Below are positions 50,147 through 56,222 of a stretch of DNA of 60,377 nt, piece after piece (position 1 is the stretch's first letter; each line of letters begins with the position of its first letter). The stretch spans positions 1 to 60,377 of the forward strand of contig CAVFCW010000014.1 in the NCBI GenBank assembly GCA_963621245.1, written 5' to 3'. Source of the DNA: SIG603 sp963621245 (GTDB lineage Bacteria > Bacillota > Clostridia > Oscillospirales > Acutalibacteraceae). Position numbers and translations under genes: made by a program. The notes under the pieces were generated by a model. The model was not told where the DNA came from. It made no database searches and saw only the letters and a list, made by a program, of their open reading frames with translations.

Positions 50147-51313
50147 TTGAGTGACAACAACAGAAATCCTCTTGATGAAGAGTTCAGAAATTCATATACA
50201 TATAAAGTGGCAAAAGAGCTTGAAAAAGGCGTCGACGCCGTGAGCCGTGAGGTAGGCAGGGGCATAGGAACCGTGATAAACGAGGTTCAAAAAACAGTTG
50301 AGACAAGCGGAAACAATTACCGCAGAGAAACAACAACCCACCGCACCACTTACAACGGAAGCGGCTATAACCCTCAGGGAGGCGCACCAAAATACGGCTA
50401 TAACTTTGACCCAAACACGGGTGAACCGATAAACAAAACCGCACCGACAGTTAACCGGAACGTAGTACGTCCGAAGAAAAAGAAAAAAGCGGACGATATT
50501 TCTATTCCGAAATGGGCGTTTGTTGCGGGTGCAATAATCATTTACCCGATGTTCTCGAACATCTTCTGGTATTCAAGTATTTTTGCTGCTCTTGTTACGA
50601 CAGGACTTGCCGTGGGAGCATACCAGGGCGCAAAAGCCGTCAAAAAATGGTGGACAAAGCGCAAGGCTAAAAAGGAACACGAAGAGTACATAGCCGATTT
50701 GCAGGAACAGACGAGACGTGCCGAAGAGAGAGCCGCCGCCGAAAGTGCCGCAAAGGAGAGAATAAGAGAAGCCGAGGCGCGCGCCGAAGAGAAAAAGCGC
50801 AAGGAAGAAGAAAAAGCCGAGAAGGAAAAGAAATACGCGGATATATCGGTTAAAAAGACGGGCGATCCCGAAATCGACAAAATCATCGACGAGGGAAACA
50901 GCTATATCATTGCGCTAAGAGAGGCAAATGATGCAATTCCGGGCGAAGATATATCAAATTCGATAGACCGAATAGAAAAAGCCTGCAAGGGCATTTTCGA
51001 GTATATAAGAGAGCATCCGTCCAAGACAGGCGAGATAAAGAAGTTTATGAATTACTATCTCCCCACCACGTTAAAGCTGCTTGAAAGCTACGAAAAGCTT
51101 CAGGATCAGGCTGTTAAGGGCGAGACTATCACCTCGACTATGTTTGACATTGAGGGCATGACCGTCACAATTGCATCGGCTTTCGAGAAAAAGCTTGATC
51201 AGCTCTTTGAGAGCGATTCTCTCGATATTGCCGCCGACATCAAGGTTTTCGAAAATCTTTTGGCAAGCGAAGGCCTCACCGACGACGGAAAAAACATAAC
51301 GCTCACAAAATAA
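50147..51313 (+). CDS. XpaC-like (5-bromo-4-chloroindolyl phosphate hydrolysis) family protein
   Basis: 388 residues from a TTG with AAAAGGAGG 8 nt upstream. The N-terminal basic region is followed by two transmembrane helices (about 118-160) and a long charged Glu/Lys/Ala coiled coil (about 165-235). The C-terminal helical domain contains GDPEIDKIIDEGN and typifies XpaC proteins, which occur next to telA in Firmicutes. Role is obscure, possibly membrane stress. Cotranscribed with telA. Confidence 0.83.
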   Translation: MSDNNRNPLDEEFRNSYTYKVAKELEKGVDAVSREVGRGIGTVINEVQKTVETSGNNYRRETTTHRTTYNGSGYNPQGGAPKYGYNFDPNTGEPINKTAPTVNRNVVRPKKKKKADDISIPKWAFVAGAIIIYPMFSNIFWYSSIFAALVTTGLAVGAYQGAKAVKKWWTKRKAKKEHEEYIADLQEQTRRAEERAAAESAAKERIREAEARAEEKKRKEEEKAEKEKKYADISVKKTGDPEIDKIIDEGNSYIIALREANDAIPGEDISNSIDRIEKACKGIFEYIREHPSKTGEIKKFMNYYLPTTLKLLESYEKLQDQAVKGETITSTMFDIEGMTVTIASAFEKKLDQLFESDSLDIAADIKVFENLLASEGLTDDGKNITLTK

Positions 51314-51376
51314 AAGCAATTACAAATTAGCCTAAGGATAAAAGAACTATATTGAAATTAAGGATGGTAACAAAAA

Positions 51377-52519
51377 ATGGCAGAAAATAATATGCCGGTA
51401 TTGACTCTTGATCCGGAGCCGGCAGCTCCCGCAATCACGCTCGAGACGGAAGAAGAAAAAGCAGCTCCCGTGGACGATACGCTTGCAAACGAGCCGAAGC
51501 TTTCTCCCGAGGAACAGAAGGTAGTGGATGATTTCGCTCAGAAAATCGACATCACAAACAGCAGTGTGATCATGCAGTACGGCAGTGCCGCTCAGAAAAA
51601 AATGTCCACATTCTCCGATACGGCTTTGGAGAATGTTAAGACTAAGGATTTGGGCGAAATAGGCGATCAGATTTCAAATCTCGTGGTGGAACTTAAAAGC
51701 TTTGACGCTCAGGAGGAAGAAAAGGGCGGTCTTTTCGGACTTTTCAAGAAGCAGTCGAACAAGCTTGACGCCATGAAGGTTAAATACTCAAGGGCAGAAA
51801 CAAATGTCGAGAAAATTCAGGAGAGCCTTGAAAATCATCAGGTTCAGCTTATGAAAGATATTGTAATTCTCGATAAACTCTATGATGAGAACCTTCAGTA
51901 TCACAAGGAGCTTTCAATGTACATAATCGCGGGCAAAAAGAAGCTTGCCGAGGAGAGAGCGACAACATTGGTCGAGCTCAAAAACAAGGCTCTTCAGTCG
52001 GGTCTTGCCGAGGACGCTCAGGCGGCAAACGATTTTGCAAACCAGTGCGATAACTTTGAGAAGAAAATAAACGATCTCGAGCTCACAAGAATGGTTTCCG
52101 TTCAGATGAGTCCGCAGATTCGTCTCATTCAGAACAACGACCGCATAATGGCGGAAAAAATCCAGTCGACTATCGTCAACACTATTCCGCTTTGGAAAAG
52201 CCAGATGGTTCTCGCTATGGGACTTTCTCACTCTCAGCAAGCCACAAAGGCTCAGCGCGAGGTTACTAATATGACCAACGAACTTCTCAAGAAGAATGCC
52301 GAGGCACTCAAGATGAGCACAATCGAGACCGCAAAGGAATCGGAGCGCGGAATTATCGACCTCGAGACGCTCAAGCAGACAAACCAGTCGCTTATCTCAA
52401 CGCTTGACGAGGTTATGAAGATTCAGGAAGACGGCAAAGCAAAGCGCCGTGAGGCTGAAGCCGAACTCGGCAAGCTTGAAAACGAGCTTAAGCAGAAACT
52501 TCTCGAAATAAAAGCATAA
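51377..52519 (+). CDS. telA: Toxic-anion/tellurite resistance protein TelA (KlaA family)
   Basis: A protein of 380 residues, soluble and almost fully helical. Recognisable TelA blocks are GLFGLFKKQSNKLDAMKVKY, LDKLYDENLQYHKELSMYIIAGKKKL and IWKSQ-like IPLWKSQMVLAM. Linked genetically to tellurite, nisin and other envelope stress tolerance in other bacteria. Mechanism unknown. A strong terminator follows. Confidence 0.92.
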   Translation: MAENNMPVLTLDPEPAAPAITLETEEEKAAPVDDTLANEPKLSPEEQKVVDDFAQKIDITNSSVIMQYGSAAQKKMSTFSDTALENVKTKDLGEIGDQISNLVVELKSFDAQEEEKGGLFGLFKKQSNKLDAMKVKYSRAETNVEKIQESLENHQVQLMKDIVILDKLYDENLQYHKELSMYIIAGKKKLAEERATTLVELKNKALQSGLAEDAQAANDFANQCDNFEKKINDLELTRMVSVQMSPQIRLIQNNDRIMAEKIQSTIVNTIPLWKSQMVLAMGLSHSQQATKAQREVTNMTNELLKKNAEALKMSTIETAKESERGIIDLETLKQTNQSLISTLDEVMKIQEDGKAKRREAEAELGKLENELKQKLLEIKA

Positions 52520-52523
52520 GATA

Positions 52524-52550
52524 AAGCCGACTGATGACGTCGGCTTTTTT
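52524..52550 (+). terminator. Terminator of XpaC-TelA
   Basis: An 8-bp stem (AAGCCGAC with GTCGGCTT) then TTTT. Confidence 0.84.
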
Positions 52551-52576
52551 GACAGCACAGAAGGCAGAGGAAAATT

Positions 52577-53866
52577 ATGGAAAAGAAAATCAAAAAATAT
52601 GCGGCAGTCGCCGTGTGTGCAGTACTTCTTACTTCGTTAAGTACGGTAGCTTTTGCCGATGATTATTATTATCAGGATTATAACGACGATTATTCCTACG
52701 GCGATACCTACGACGGATATGAGGTTTACTACGGAGACAGCGACAGCACTGACGGCTACTATCAGGATGATAACTACACGGATTACTACCAGGACGATAC
52801 TTCATCCGACTATACCGATTATTATCAGGACACCACGACCGACAGTTCTGATACTACCGACTACTATCAGGATACAACTTCGTCCGACAGTTCGGCAAGC
52901 TACGGAACGGACACCACCGACTCCACCACAACAACTACACAAGGCACGGACGGCACAACAACTACCGATTCTACAGACTCGTCTTCGTCGTCAAGCTCAA
53001 GCTCAGCCTCTTCGGGCAAAACGGCAAGCACAACTCCCACGCCCAACATCAGCGTTCCCTCGCCCGGAACAAACTTCTATATTCTCGACCAAGCGGGAGT
53101 TATCGAGAGCGACGTCGTGAAATCCATAGAATCTCAGGGCGAACAGCTCTACAAGGATACGGGCGCACAGGTTGTTGTTGTAACGATTAAATCAGCCGGC
53201 GTAAACCTCAAGGACTACGCTTACACTCTCTTTAACAAGTGGAACATAGGCGGCGACGACGGCTACGGCGTGCTTGTTCTTCTCTCAACAGACGAAAAAC
53301 TTTACTACACCATGTCCGGCAAAGGACTTATGAACAGCGTGGACAACACGGTTCTTTCCAACCTTAACACCACCTACCTCGAGCCGAGCTTTGCCGAAGG
53401 AAAATATTCCGACGGTGTGAACGCCATCTATCCGCAGATAGTCACAAAAGTTAAAGCTTACATGGAGAGATCGGGAAACGCAGTCGCTCAAACGGTAACT
53501 TCTTCTGCCGCGAGCGAGGTTTCCGACGCTTCCGCCGCCTCGTCGGCAGCCGATTCCTCCTCGACAAATACAAACGCAAAAGCCGTGCTTTCGGTTATTC
53601 TGAAGATATTCATATTCATTCTGATTATTTTGGCACTGATTGTCGGCGTATTTGTTTGGAGAAGATTCCAGCTTAAAAAGCTTGCCGAAGCCAAGCGCAA
53701 ACAGCAGCAGAGCAAAAACAGAAAGCCGCAAAACAGCAGCGCAAAATCGGGCAGTTCCTCAAGAAATCAAAGATCCGGTTCGTCAGGTTCTTCAAGTGCA
53801 TCAAGACGGGCAAACAGAAAAACTCCGCCGCCGAGCGCACCGATTAAACCGAGAAGAAACAAATAA
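52577..53866 (+). CDS. TPM-domain membrane protein with Tyr/Asp-rich N-terminus
   Basis: A protein of 429 residues. The signal peptide (to AFA, about 28) is followed by a Tyr/Asp/Thr-rich region with repeated DYYQD units (about 29-120) and a Ser-rich spacer. A TPM domain (about 155-300) carries YILDQAGVIES, VVVVTIKSAG and GDDGYGVLVLLS. A transmembrane helix (about 336-358) and a basic Ser/Gln/Arg tail follow. The TPM fold is found in membrane proteins of photosystem repair and unknown bacterial functions. The N-terminal style links it to the genes at 19847 and 22877. Confidence 0.85.
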   Translation: MEKKIKKYAAVAVCAVLLTSLSTVAFADDYYYQDYNDDYSYGDTYDGYEVYYGDSDSTDGYYQDDNYTDYYQDDTSSDYTDYYQDTTTDSSDTTDYYQDTTSSDSSASYGTDTTDSTTTTTQGTDGTTTTDSTDSSSSSSSSSASSGKTASTTPTPNISVPSPGTNFYILDQAGVIESDVVKSIESQGEQLYKDTGAQVVVVTIKSAGVNLKDYAYTLFNKWNIGGDDGYGVLVLLSTDEKLYYTMSGKGLMNSVDNTVLSNLNTTYLEPSFAEGKYSDGVNAIYPQIVTKVKAYMERSGNAVAQTVTSSAASEVSDASAASSAADSSSTNTNAKAVLSVILKIFIFILIILALIVGVFVWRRFQLKKLAEAKRKQQQSKNRKPQNSSAKSGSSSRNQRSGSSGSSSASRRANRKTPPPSAPIKPRRNK

Positions 53867-53880
53867 ACTAAGCAAAACAA

Positions 53881-53912
53881 AAAGGACAAACACATCTCGC
53901 TGTTTGTCCTTT
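53881..53912. terminator. Bidirectional terminator, TPM gene and tiny-gene operon D
   Basis: An 11-bp perfect stem (AAAGGACAAAC with GTTTGTCCTTT) and T-rich flanks on both strands. It ends the 56.15-53.88 kb tiny-gene train. Confidence 0.86.
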
Positions 53913-53960
53913 CTATTTTGCCATTATTAATGCTATATTACAATAATCGGAACATTTCAT
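53913..53960 (-). CDS. Small peptide D14, 15 aa
   Basis: CAGGAGAATTCTAA precedes the ATG. Product MKCSDYCNIALIMAK, two Cys four residues apart. Its stop codon touches the terminator. The shortest frame called. Confidence 0.45.
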   Translation of the reverse strand: MKCSDYCNIALIMAK

Positions 53961-54015
53961 TTAGAATTCTCCTGTTAAATATCTTTGTATCGTAAAAATA
54001 TTTTATATAGCAATT

Positions 54016-54093
54016 TTAAAGAAGTTTTGTAATATCGTCAAACCACATGCTCAAACACAGGTTCCACGGAGTCAGTGTTGCGCCGCCTCTCAT
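54016..54093 (-). CDS. Small peptide D13, 25 aa
   Basis: AAGGAGAAAAAAT precedes the ATG. Starts MRGGATLTPWNLCLSMWFDD and ends in ITKLL. Trp-rich, one Cys. Unknown. Confidence 0.6.
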   Translation of the reverse strand: MRGGATLTPWNLCLSMWFDDITKLL

Positions 54094-54137
54094 ATTTTTT
54101 CTCCTTCCTTTATTATCGTTGGATTATTTCTACGCTG

Positions 54138-54203
54138 TCAGAAACGTCTTAAAGTATCGTCGGCGTTCATAAGGAAAATGACCGGGGGTCTTTTCTTAAA
54201 CAT
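54138..54203 (-). CDS. Small peptide D12, 21 aa
   Basis: AAAGGAGAAAAGTT precedes the ATG. Starts MFKKRPPVIFLMNADDT, basic then hydrophobic. Unknown. Confidence 0.6.
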   Translation of the reverse strand: MFKKRPPVIFLMNADDTLRRF

Positions 54204-54236
54204 AACTTTTCTCCTTTCTTTTTTATATATTCTTAA

Positions 54237-54302
54237 TCACTGAAGCTTATCGTTCAGCGTGTTTTCGAGCTCTTTGATAATCATAAATGTCGCTGTTTCC
54301 AT
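54237..54302 (-). CDS. Small peptide D11, 21 aa
   Basis: AGAGGAGAAGTCCA precedes the ATG. Starts METATFMIIKELENTLND, anionic amphipathic helix. Unknown. Confidence 0.58.
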   Translation of the reverse strand: METATFMIIKELENTLNDKLQ

Positions 54303-54317
54303 TGGACTTCTCCTCTC

Positions 54318-54374
54318 TTAAAGCATATTGCCGTTCGGCTCAAAAATTACTAAATGGTCTAAAAAATTATCCAT
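54318..54374 (-). CDS. Small peptide D10, 18 aa
   Basis: AATAAAGGAAT precedes the ATG. Product MDNFLDHLVIFEPNGNML. The ending GNML recalls the SFGNML of D2 and D8. Confidence 0.55.
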   Translation of the reverse strand: MDNFLDHLVIFEPNGNML

Positions 54375-54471
54375 ATTCCTTTATTCCTTTCTCATATTTA
54401 TTTAAACAATCGAAGTTATTTCACTACATCACTTTTAACCGCCGACTGTTATTCTTTGATTTTATATATTT

Positions 54472-54534
54472 TTACATATTTGTCGGAATCCAAATATAGA
54501 GTTTGCGAAGACCTTCTGTCTGCTGATTATCCAT
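54472..54534 (-). CDS. Small peptide D9, 20 aa
   Basis: AAAGGAGAAA is followed by two ATG codons. The second (6 nt from AGGAG) is chosen. Product MDNQQTEGLRKLYIWIPTNM, ending in NM like several neighbours. Confidence 0.55.
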   Translation of the reverse strand: MDNQQTEGLRKLYIWIPTNM

Positions 54535-54598
54535 CATTTTCTCCTTTATTTTTATATTAAGTTTTGTCTTTTATTTATAGGCGAAATTTGCTGTTTTA

Positions 54599-54751
54599 TT
54601 AGATTGTAACGGGTGTGAGCATATTGCCGAAGCTTACAAGTCTTACTTCTCTTCTGTTGTCGAACTCTTCTCTTGCACTTCTGATGCCTACCATTCTCGC
54701 GTCTTTAGCGTTTTTCATGTTAGTAGAAAAAATAGACATTGCTTTGATCAT
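54599..54751 (-). CDS. Peptide D8, 50 aa, TTNLKNA family
   Basis: AAGGAGAACAAGCA precedes the ATG. Starts MIKAMSIFSTNMKNAKDARM and ends RLVSFGNMLTPVTI. Near-duplicate of D2 with about a dozen conservative changes. The N-terminus matches peptides 2 and 3 of the 24.5-25.8 kb array, while the C-terminus replaces YVNVGG by VSFGNM. Confidence 0.78.
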   Translation of the reverse strand: MIKAMSIFSTNMKNAKDARMVGIRSAREEFDNRREVRLVSFGNMLTPVTI

Positions 54752-54796
54752 TGCTTGTTCTCCTTCCTTTTTTTATTTTATCAATTTAGTTTTATA

Positions 54797-54865
54797 TTAT
54801 AGGTACTCGGCTGCCAGAGCTCCCGCCGCGGCTCCTGCAAGAGCCGCAATAATAGCTGAAATCAT
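54797..54865 (-). CDS. Small Ala/Gly-rich peptide D7, 22 aa
   Basis: AAAGGAGCAAAA precedes the ATG. MISAIIAALAGAAAGALAAE then YL: a hydrophobic helix with a glycine-zipper-like GxxxG spacing. Likely membrane-inserting. Unknown. Confidence 0.62.
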   Translation of the reverse strand: MISAIIAALAGAAAGALAAEYL

Positions 54866-54904
54866 TTTTGCTCCTTTCTTATGCTGTTAGTTTTATTATT
54901 TTAA

Positions 54905-55009
54905 CTACATGTTGCCGTTTTTATTTTTATCGTGAGCTTTCTTTATCAGTGCCGCTACCGTGACAGCTGCATTCAGGCTTATAGCGATAATCATTAAATT
55001 AAATAACAT
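54905..55009 (-). CDS. Small hydrophobic peptide D6, 34 aa
   Basis: AAGGAGAGAAAAGATT precedes the ATG. Starts MLFNLMIIAISLNAAVTVAA, one transmembrane helix, then a basic tail ending NGNM. Confidence 0.63.
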   Translation of the reverse strand: MLFNLMIIAISLNAAVTVAALIKKAHDKNKNGNM

Positions 55010-55023
55010 AATCTTTTCTCTCC

Positions 55024-55125
55024 TTACATATTGCAATTTACTGGTTTGTCTTTATCTGATTTGAACATCGTTACCGATGCAACGACTGCACAGAAAACAA
55101 CTGCTATAATACTTGTTACGTTCAT
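55024..55125 (-). CDS. Small hydrophobic peptide D5, 33 aa
   Basis: AAAAGGGAAAT precedes the ATG. MNVTSIIAVVFCAVVASV forms a transmembrane helix, followed by a Lys/Asp tail ending NCNM. A longer in-frame extension upstream is Lys/Arg-rich and lacks a ribosome binding site. Confidence 0.63.
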   Translation of the reverse strand: MNVTSIIAVVFCAVVASVTMFKSDKDKPVNCNM

Positions 55126-55169
55126 ATTTCCCTTTTTCTGCGGTTTCCTTTTCCGCCTTAGTAGTTTAT

Positions 55170-55265
55170 TTACTTTCTCTTTTTTCTTGCCGGAACGCTT
55201 GTTCTTGCAAAGCATGCGAAGTACTCGTCCAATAAAGATTTTTTGTTTTTTTTAGATCTTGCCAT
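55170..55265 (-). CDS. Small basic peptide D4, 31 aa
   Basis: GAGGAGAAAACATTAT precedes the ATG. Starts MARSKKNKKSLLDEYFACFA and ends in RKKRK. Strongly cationic, one Cys. It overlaps the end of D3 by 14 nt in another frame. Confidence 0.58.
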   Translation of the reverse strand: MARSKKNKKSLLDEYFACFARTSVPARKKRK

Positions 55266-55386
55266 ATAATGTTTTCTCCTCTCGATTCTTTGGTTTTGAT
55301 TTAATCATATATCCGCATATTGGGAGCGGTGGGCCCCATCGACCGTTATTTTTTATTAATCTCGGTCTGTTGTTTAATCCTGCCAT
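55252..55386 (-). CDS. Possible peptide D3, 44 aa
   Basis: AGAAGGCTTAAT precedes the ATG. Starts MAGLNNRPRLIKNNGRWGPP, basic with Pro-Ile-Cys. Open to the D4 overlap. Weaker ribosome binding site than its neighbours. Confidence 0.45.
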   Translation of the reverse strand: MAGLNNRPRLIKNNGRWGPPLPICGYMIKSKPKNREEKTLYGKI

Positions 55387-55398
55387 ATTAAGCCTTCT

Positions 55399-55551
55399 TT
55401 AAATTGTGACGGGTGTGAGCATATTGCCGAAGCTTACCATTCTTACGTCTCTTCTCTCGGCGAATTCTTCTCTTGCCTGTCTGATTCCCGCCAGCTTGGC
55501 GTTCTTTGCGTTCTTAAGATTTGTTGTGTAAATTGACATTGCCTTAATCAT
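55399..55551 (-). CDS. Peptide D2, 50 aa, TTNLKNA family
   Basis: AAAGGAGAAAGAAAATTT precedes the ATG. Starts MIKAMSIYTTNLKNAKNAKL and ends RMVSFGNMLTPVTI. It is a paralogue of D8 and shares its first 15 residues, with three changes, with peptide 2 at 25444-25608. It bridges the two differently regulated peptide loci. Confidence 0.78.
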   Translation of the reverse strand: MIKAMSIYTTNLKNAKNAKLAGIRQAREEFAERRDVRMVSFGNMLTPVTI

Positions 55552-55598
55552 AAATTTTCTTTCTCCTTTTTACTTTTGTTGTTTTGTTTTTTAATTTA

Positions 55599-55709
55599 TT
55601 ACATGTAGCTTGCTATGGGGTGGCTCTTGGTTTCAAACTTCTTGAGCTTGATTGCTACTCCTACAGCTACTAATACATATCCTACTGCTGCGATTGTGAT
55701 GATTGTCAT
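55599..55709 (-). CDS. Small hydrophobic peptide D1, 36 aa
   Basis: GAAAGGAAAAAACAAAA precedes the ATG. MTIITIAAVGYVLVAVGVAI forms one transmembrane helix, then KLKKFETKSHP and a C-terminal YM. First gene of the 14-gene operon D. Confidence 0.66.
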   Translation of the reverse strand: MTIITIAAVGYVLVAVGVAIKLKKFETKSHPIASYM

Positions 55710-55769
55710 TTTTGTTTTTTCCTTTCAAATTTGTGTTTTTTGTTTTTGTTGTTTTGTTTTTATGTTTTG

Positions 55770-55804
55770 ATTATAACTTCTTGTCTCGGACAATTTAGGG
55801 ACAA
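55770..55804 (-). promoter_or_regulatory. TTGTCC promoter of operon D
   Basis: On the minus strand: TTGTCC-N5-TTGTCC-N12-TATAAT (-10 at 55770-55775). Drives up to 14 tiny genes over about 1.9 kb. Confidence 0.83.
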
Positions 55805-55821
55805 GCTTTTTAATTTTCTTT

Positions 55822-55914
55822 TTAGATGATGTTTGTTACAAATTGCCAAGCACCTGTAAACATTCCCGATATTCTTCCGGCCAATGCCGAACAGGCTTCT
55901 GTTAACTGACTCAT
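55822..55914 (-). CDS. Small amphipathic peptide E1, 30 aa
   Basis: GAAGGAGAAAACA precedes the ATG. Starts MSQLTEACSALAGRISGMFT and continues GAWQFVTNII. Uncharged amphipathic helix, one Cys. Sole gene of module E. Confidence 0.64.
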   Translation of the reverse strand: MSQLTEACSALAGRISGMFTGAWQFVTNII

Positions 55915-55955
55915 TGTTTTCTCCTTCTCTTTTGTCTTTCGTTTGTTGTGATTGT

Positions 55956-55990
55956 ATTTTATCAAATCACTTGGGACAATTTAGGGACAA
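55956..55990 (-). promoter_or_regulatory. TTGTCC promoter of operon E
   Basis: On the minus strand: TTGTCC-N5-TTGTCC-N12-TAAAAT (-10 at 55956-55961). The 17-bp repeat core is identical to that of operon D. Confidence 0.82.
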
Positions 55991-56002
55991 GCTTTTGTTT
56001 TA

Positions 56003-56062
56003 TCAGATGTCCATCCAATCCACGATTCCTGTAAAATCCGTTCTCTTGATTTCGGGATTCAT
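56003..56062 (-). CDS. Small peptide F1, 19 aa
   Basis: AAAAGGAGAACATT precedes the ATG. Product MNPEIKRTDFTGIVDWMDI. The TGIVDW segment is reminiscent of the NTGIW of A7/A8, too short to be sure. Sole gene of module F. Confidence 0.58.
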   Translation of the reverse strand: MNPEIKRTDFTGIVDWMDI

Positions 56063-56115
56063 AATGTTCTCCTTTTCTTAGGTTTGTTTTTTGTTGTTTC
56101 CTTTGTTGTGATTAG

Positions 56116-56150
56116 AGTATATCAAGCCGAACAGGACAAATATCGGACAC
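56116..56150 (-). promoter_or_regulatory. TTGTCC promoter of operon F
   Basis: On the minus strand: GTGTCC-N5-TTGTCC-N12-TATACT (-10 at 56116-56121). One mismatch in the distal repeat. Head of the F-E-D train. Confidence 0.74.
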
Positions 56151-56171
56151 TGAATTTTAAAGCCAAAAGAA

Positions 56172-56208
56172 AAACTCCCTCTGCGATTAAAGCAGAGGGA
56201 GTTTCTGT
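56172..56208 (-). terminator. Terminator of the metal ATPase gene
   Basis: A 13-bp perfect stem (AAACTCCCTCTGC with GCAGAGGGAGTTT) with a T-rich minus-strand tail. Confidence 0.88.
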
Positions 56209-56222
56209 AAACTTAACTTTGA

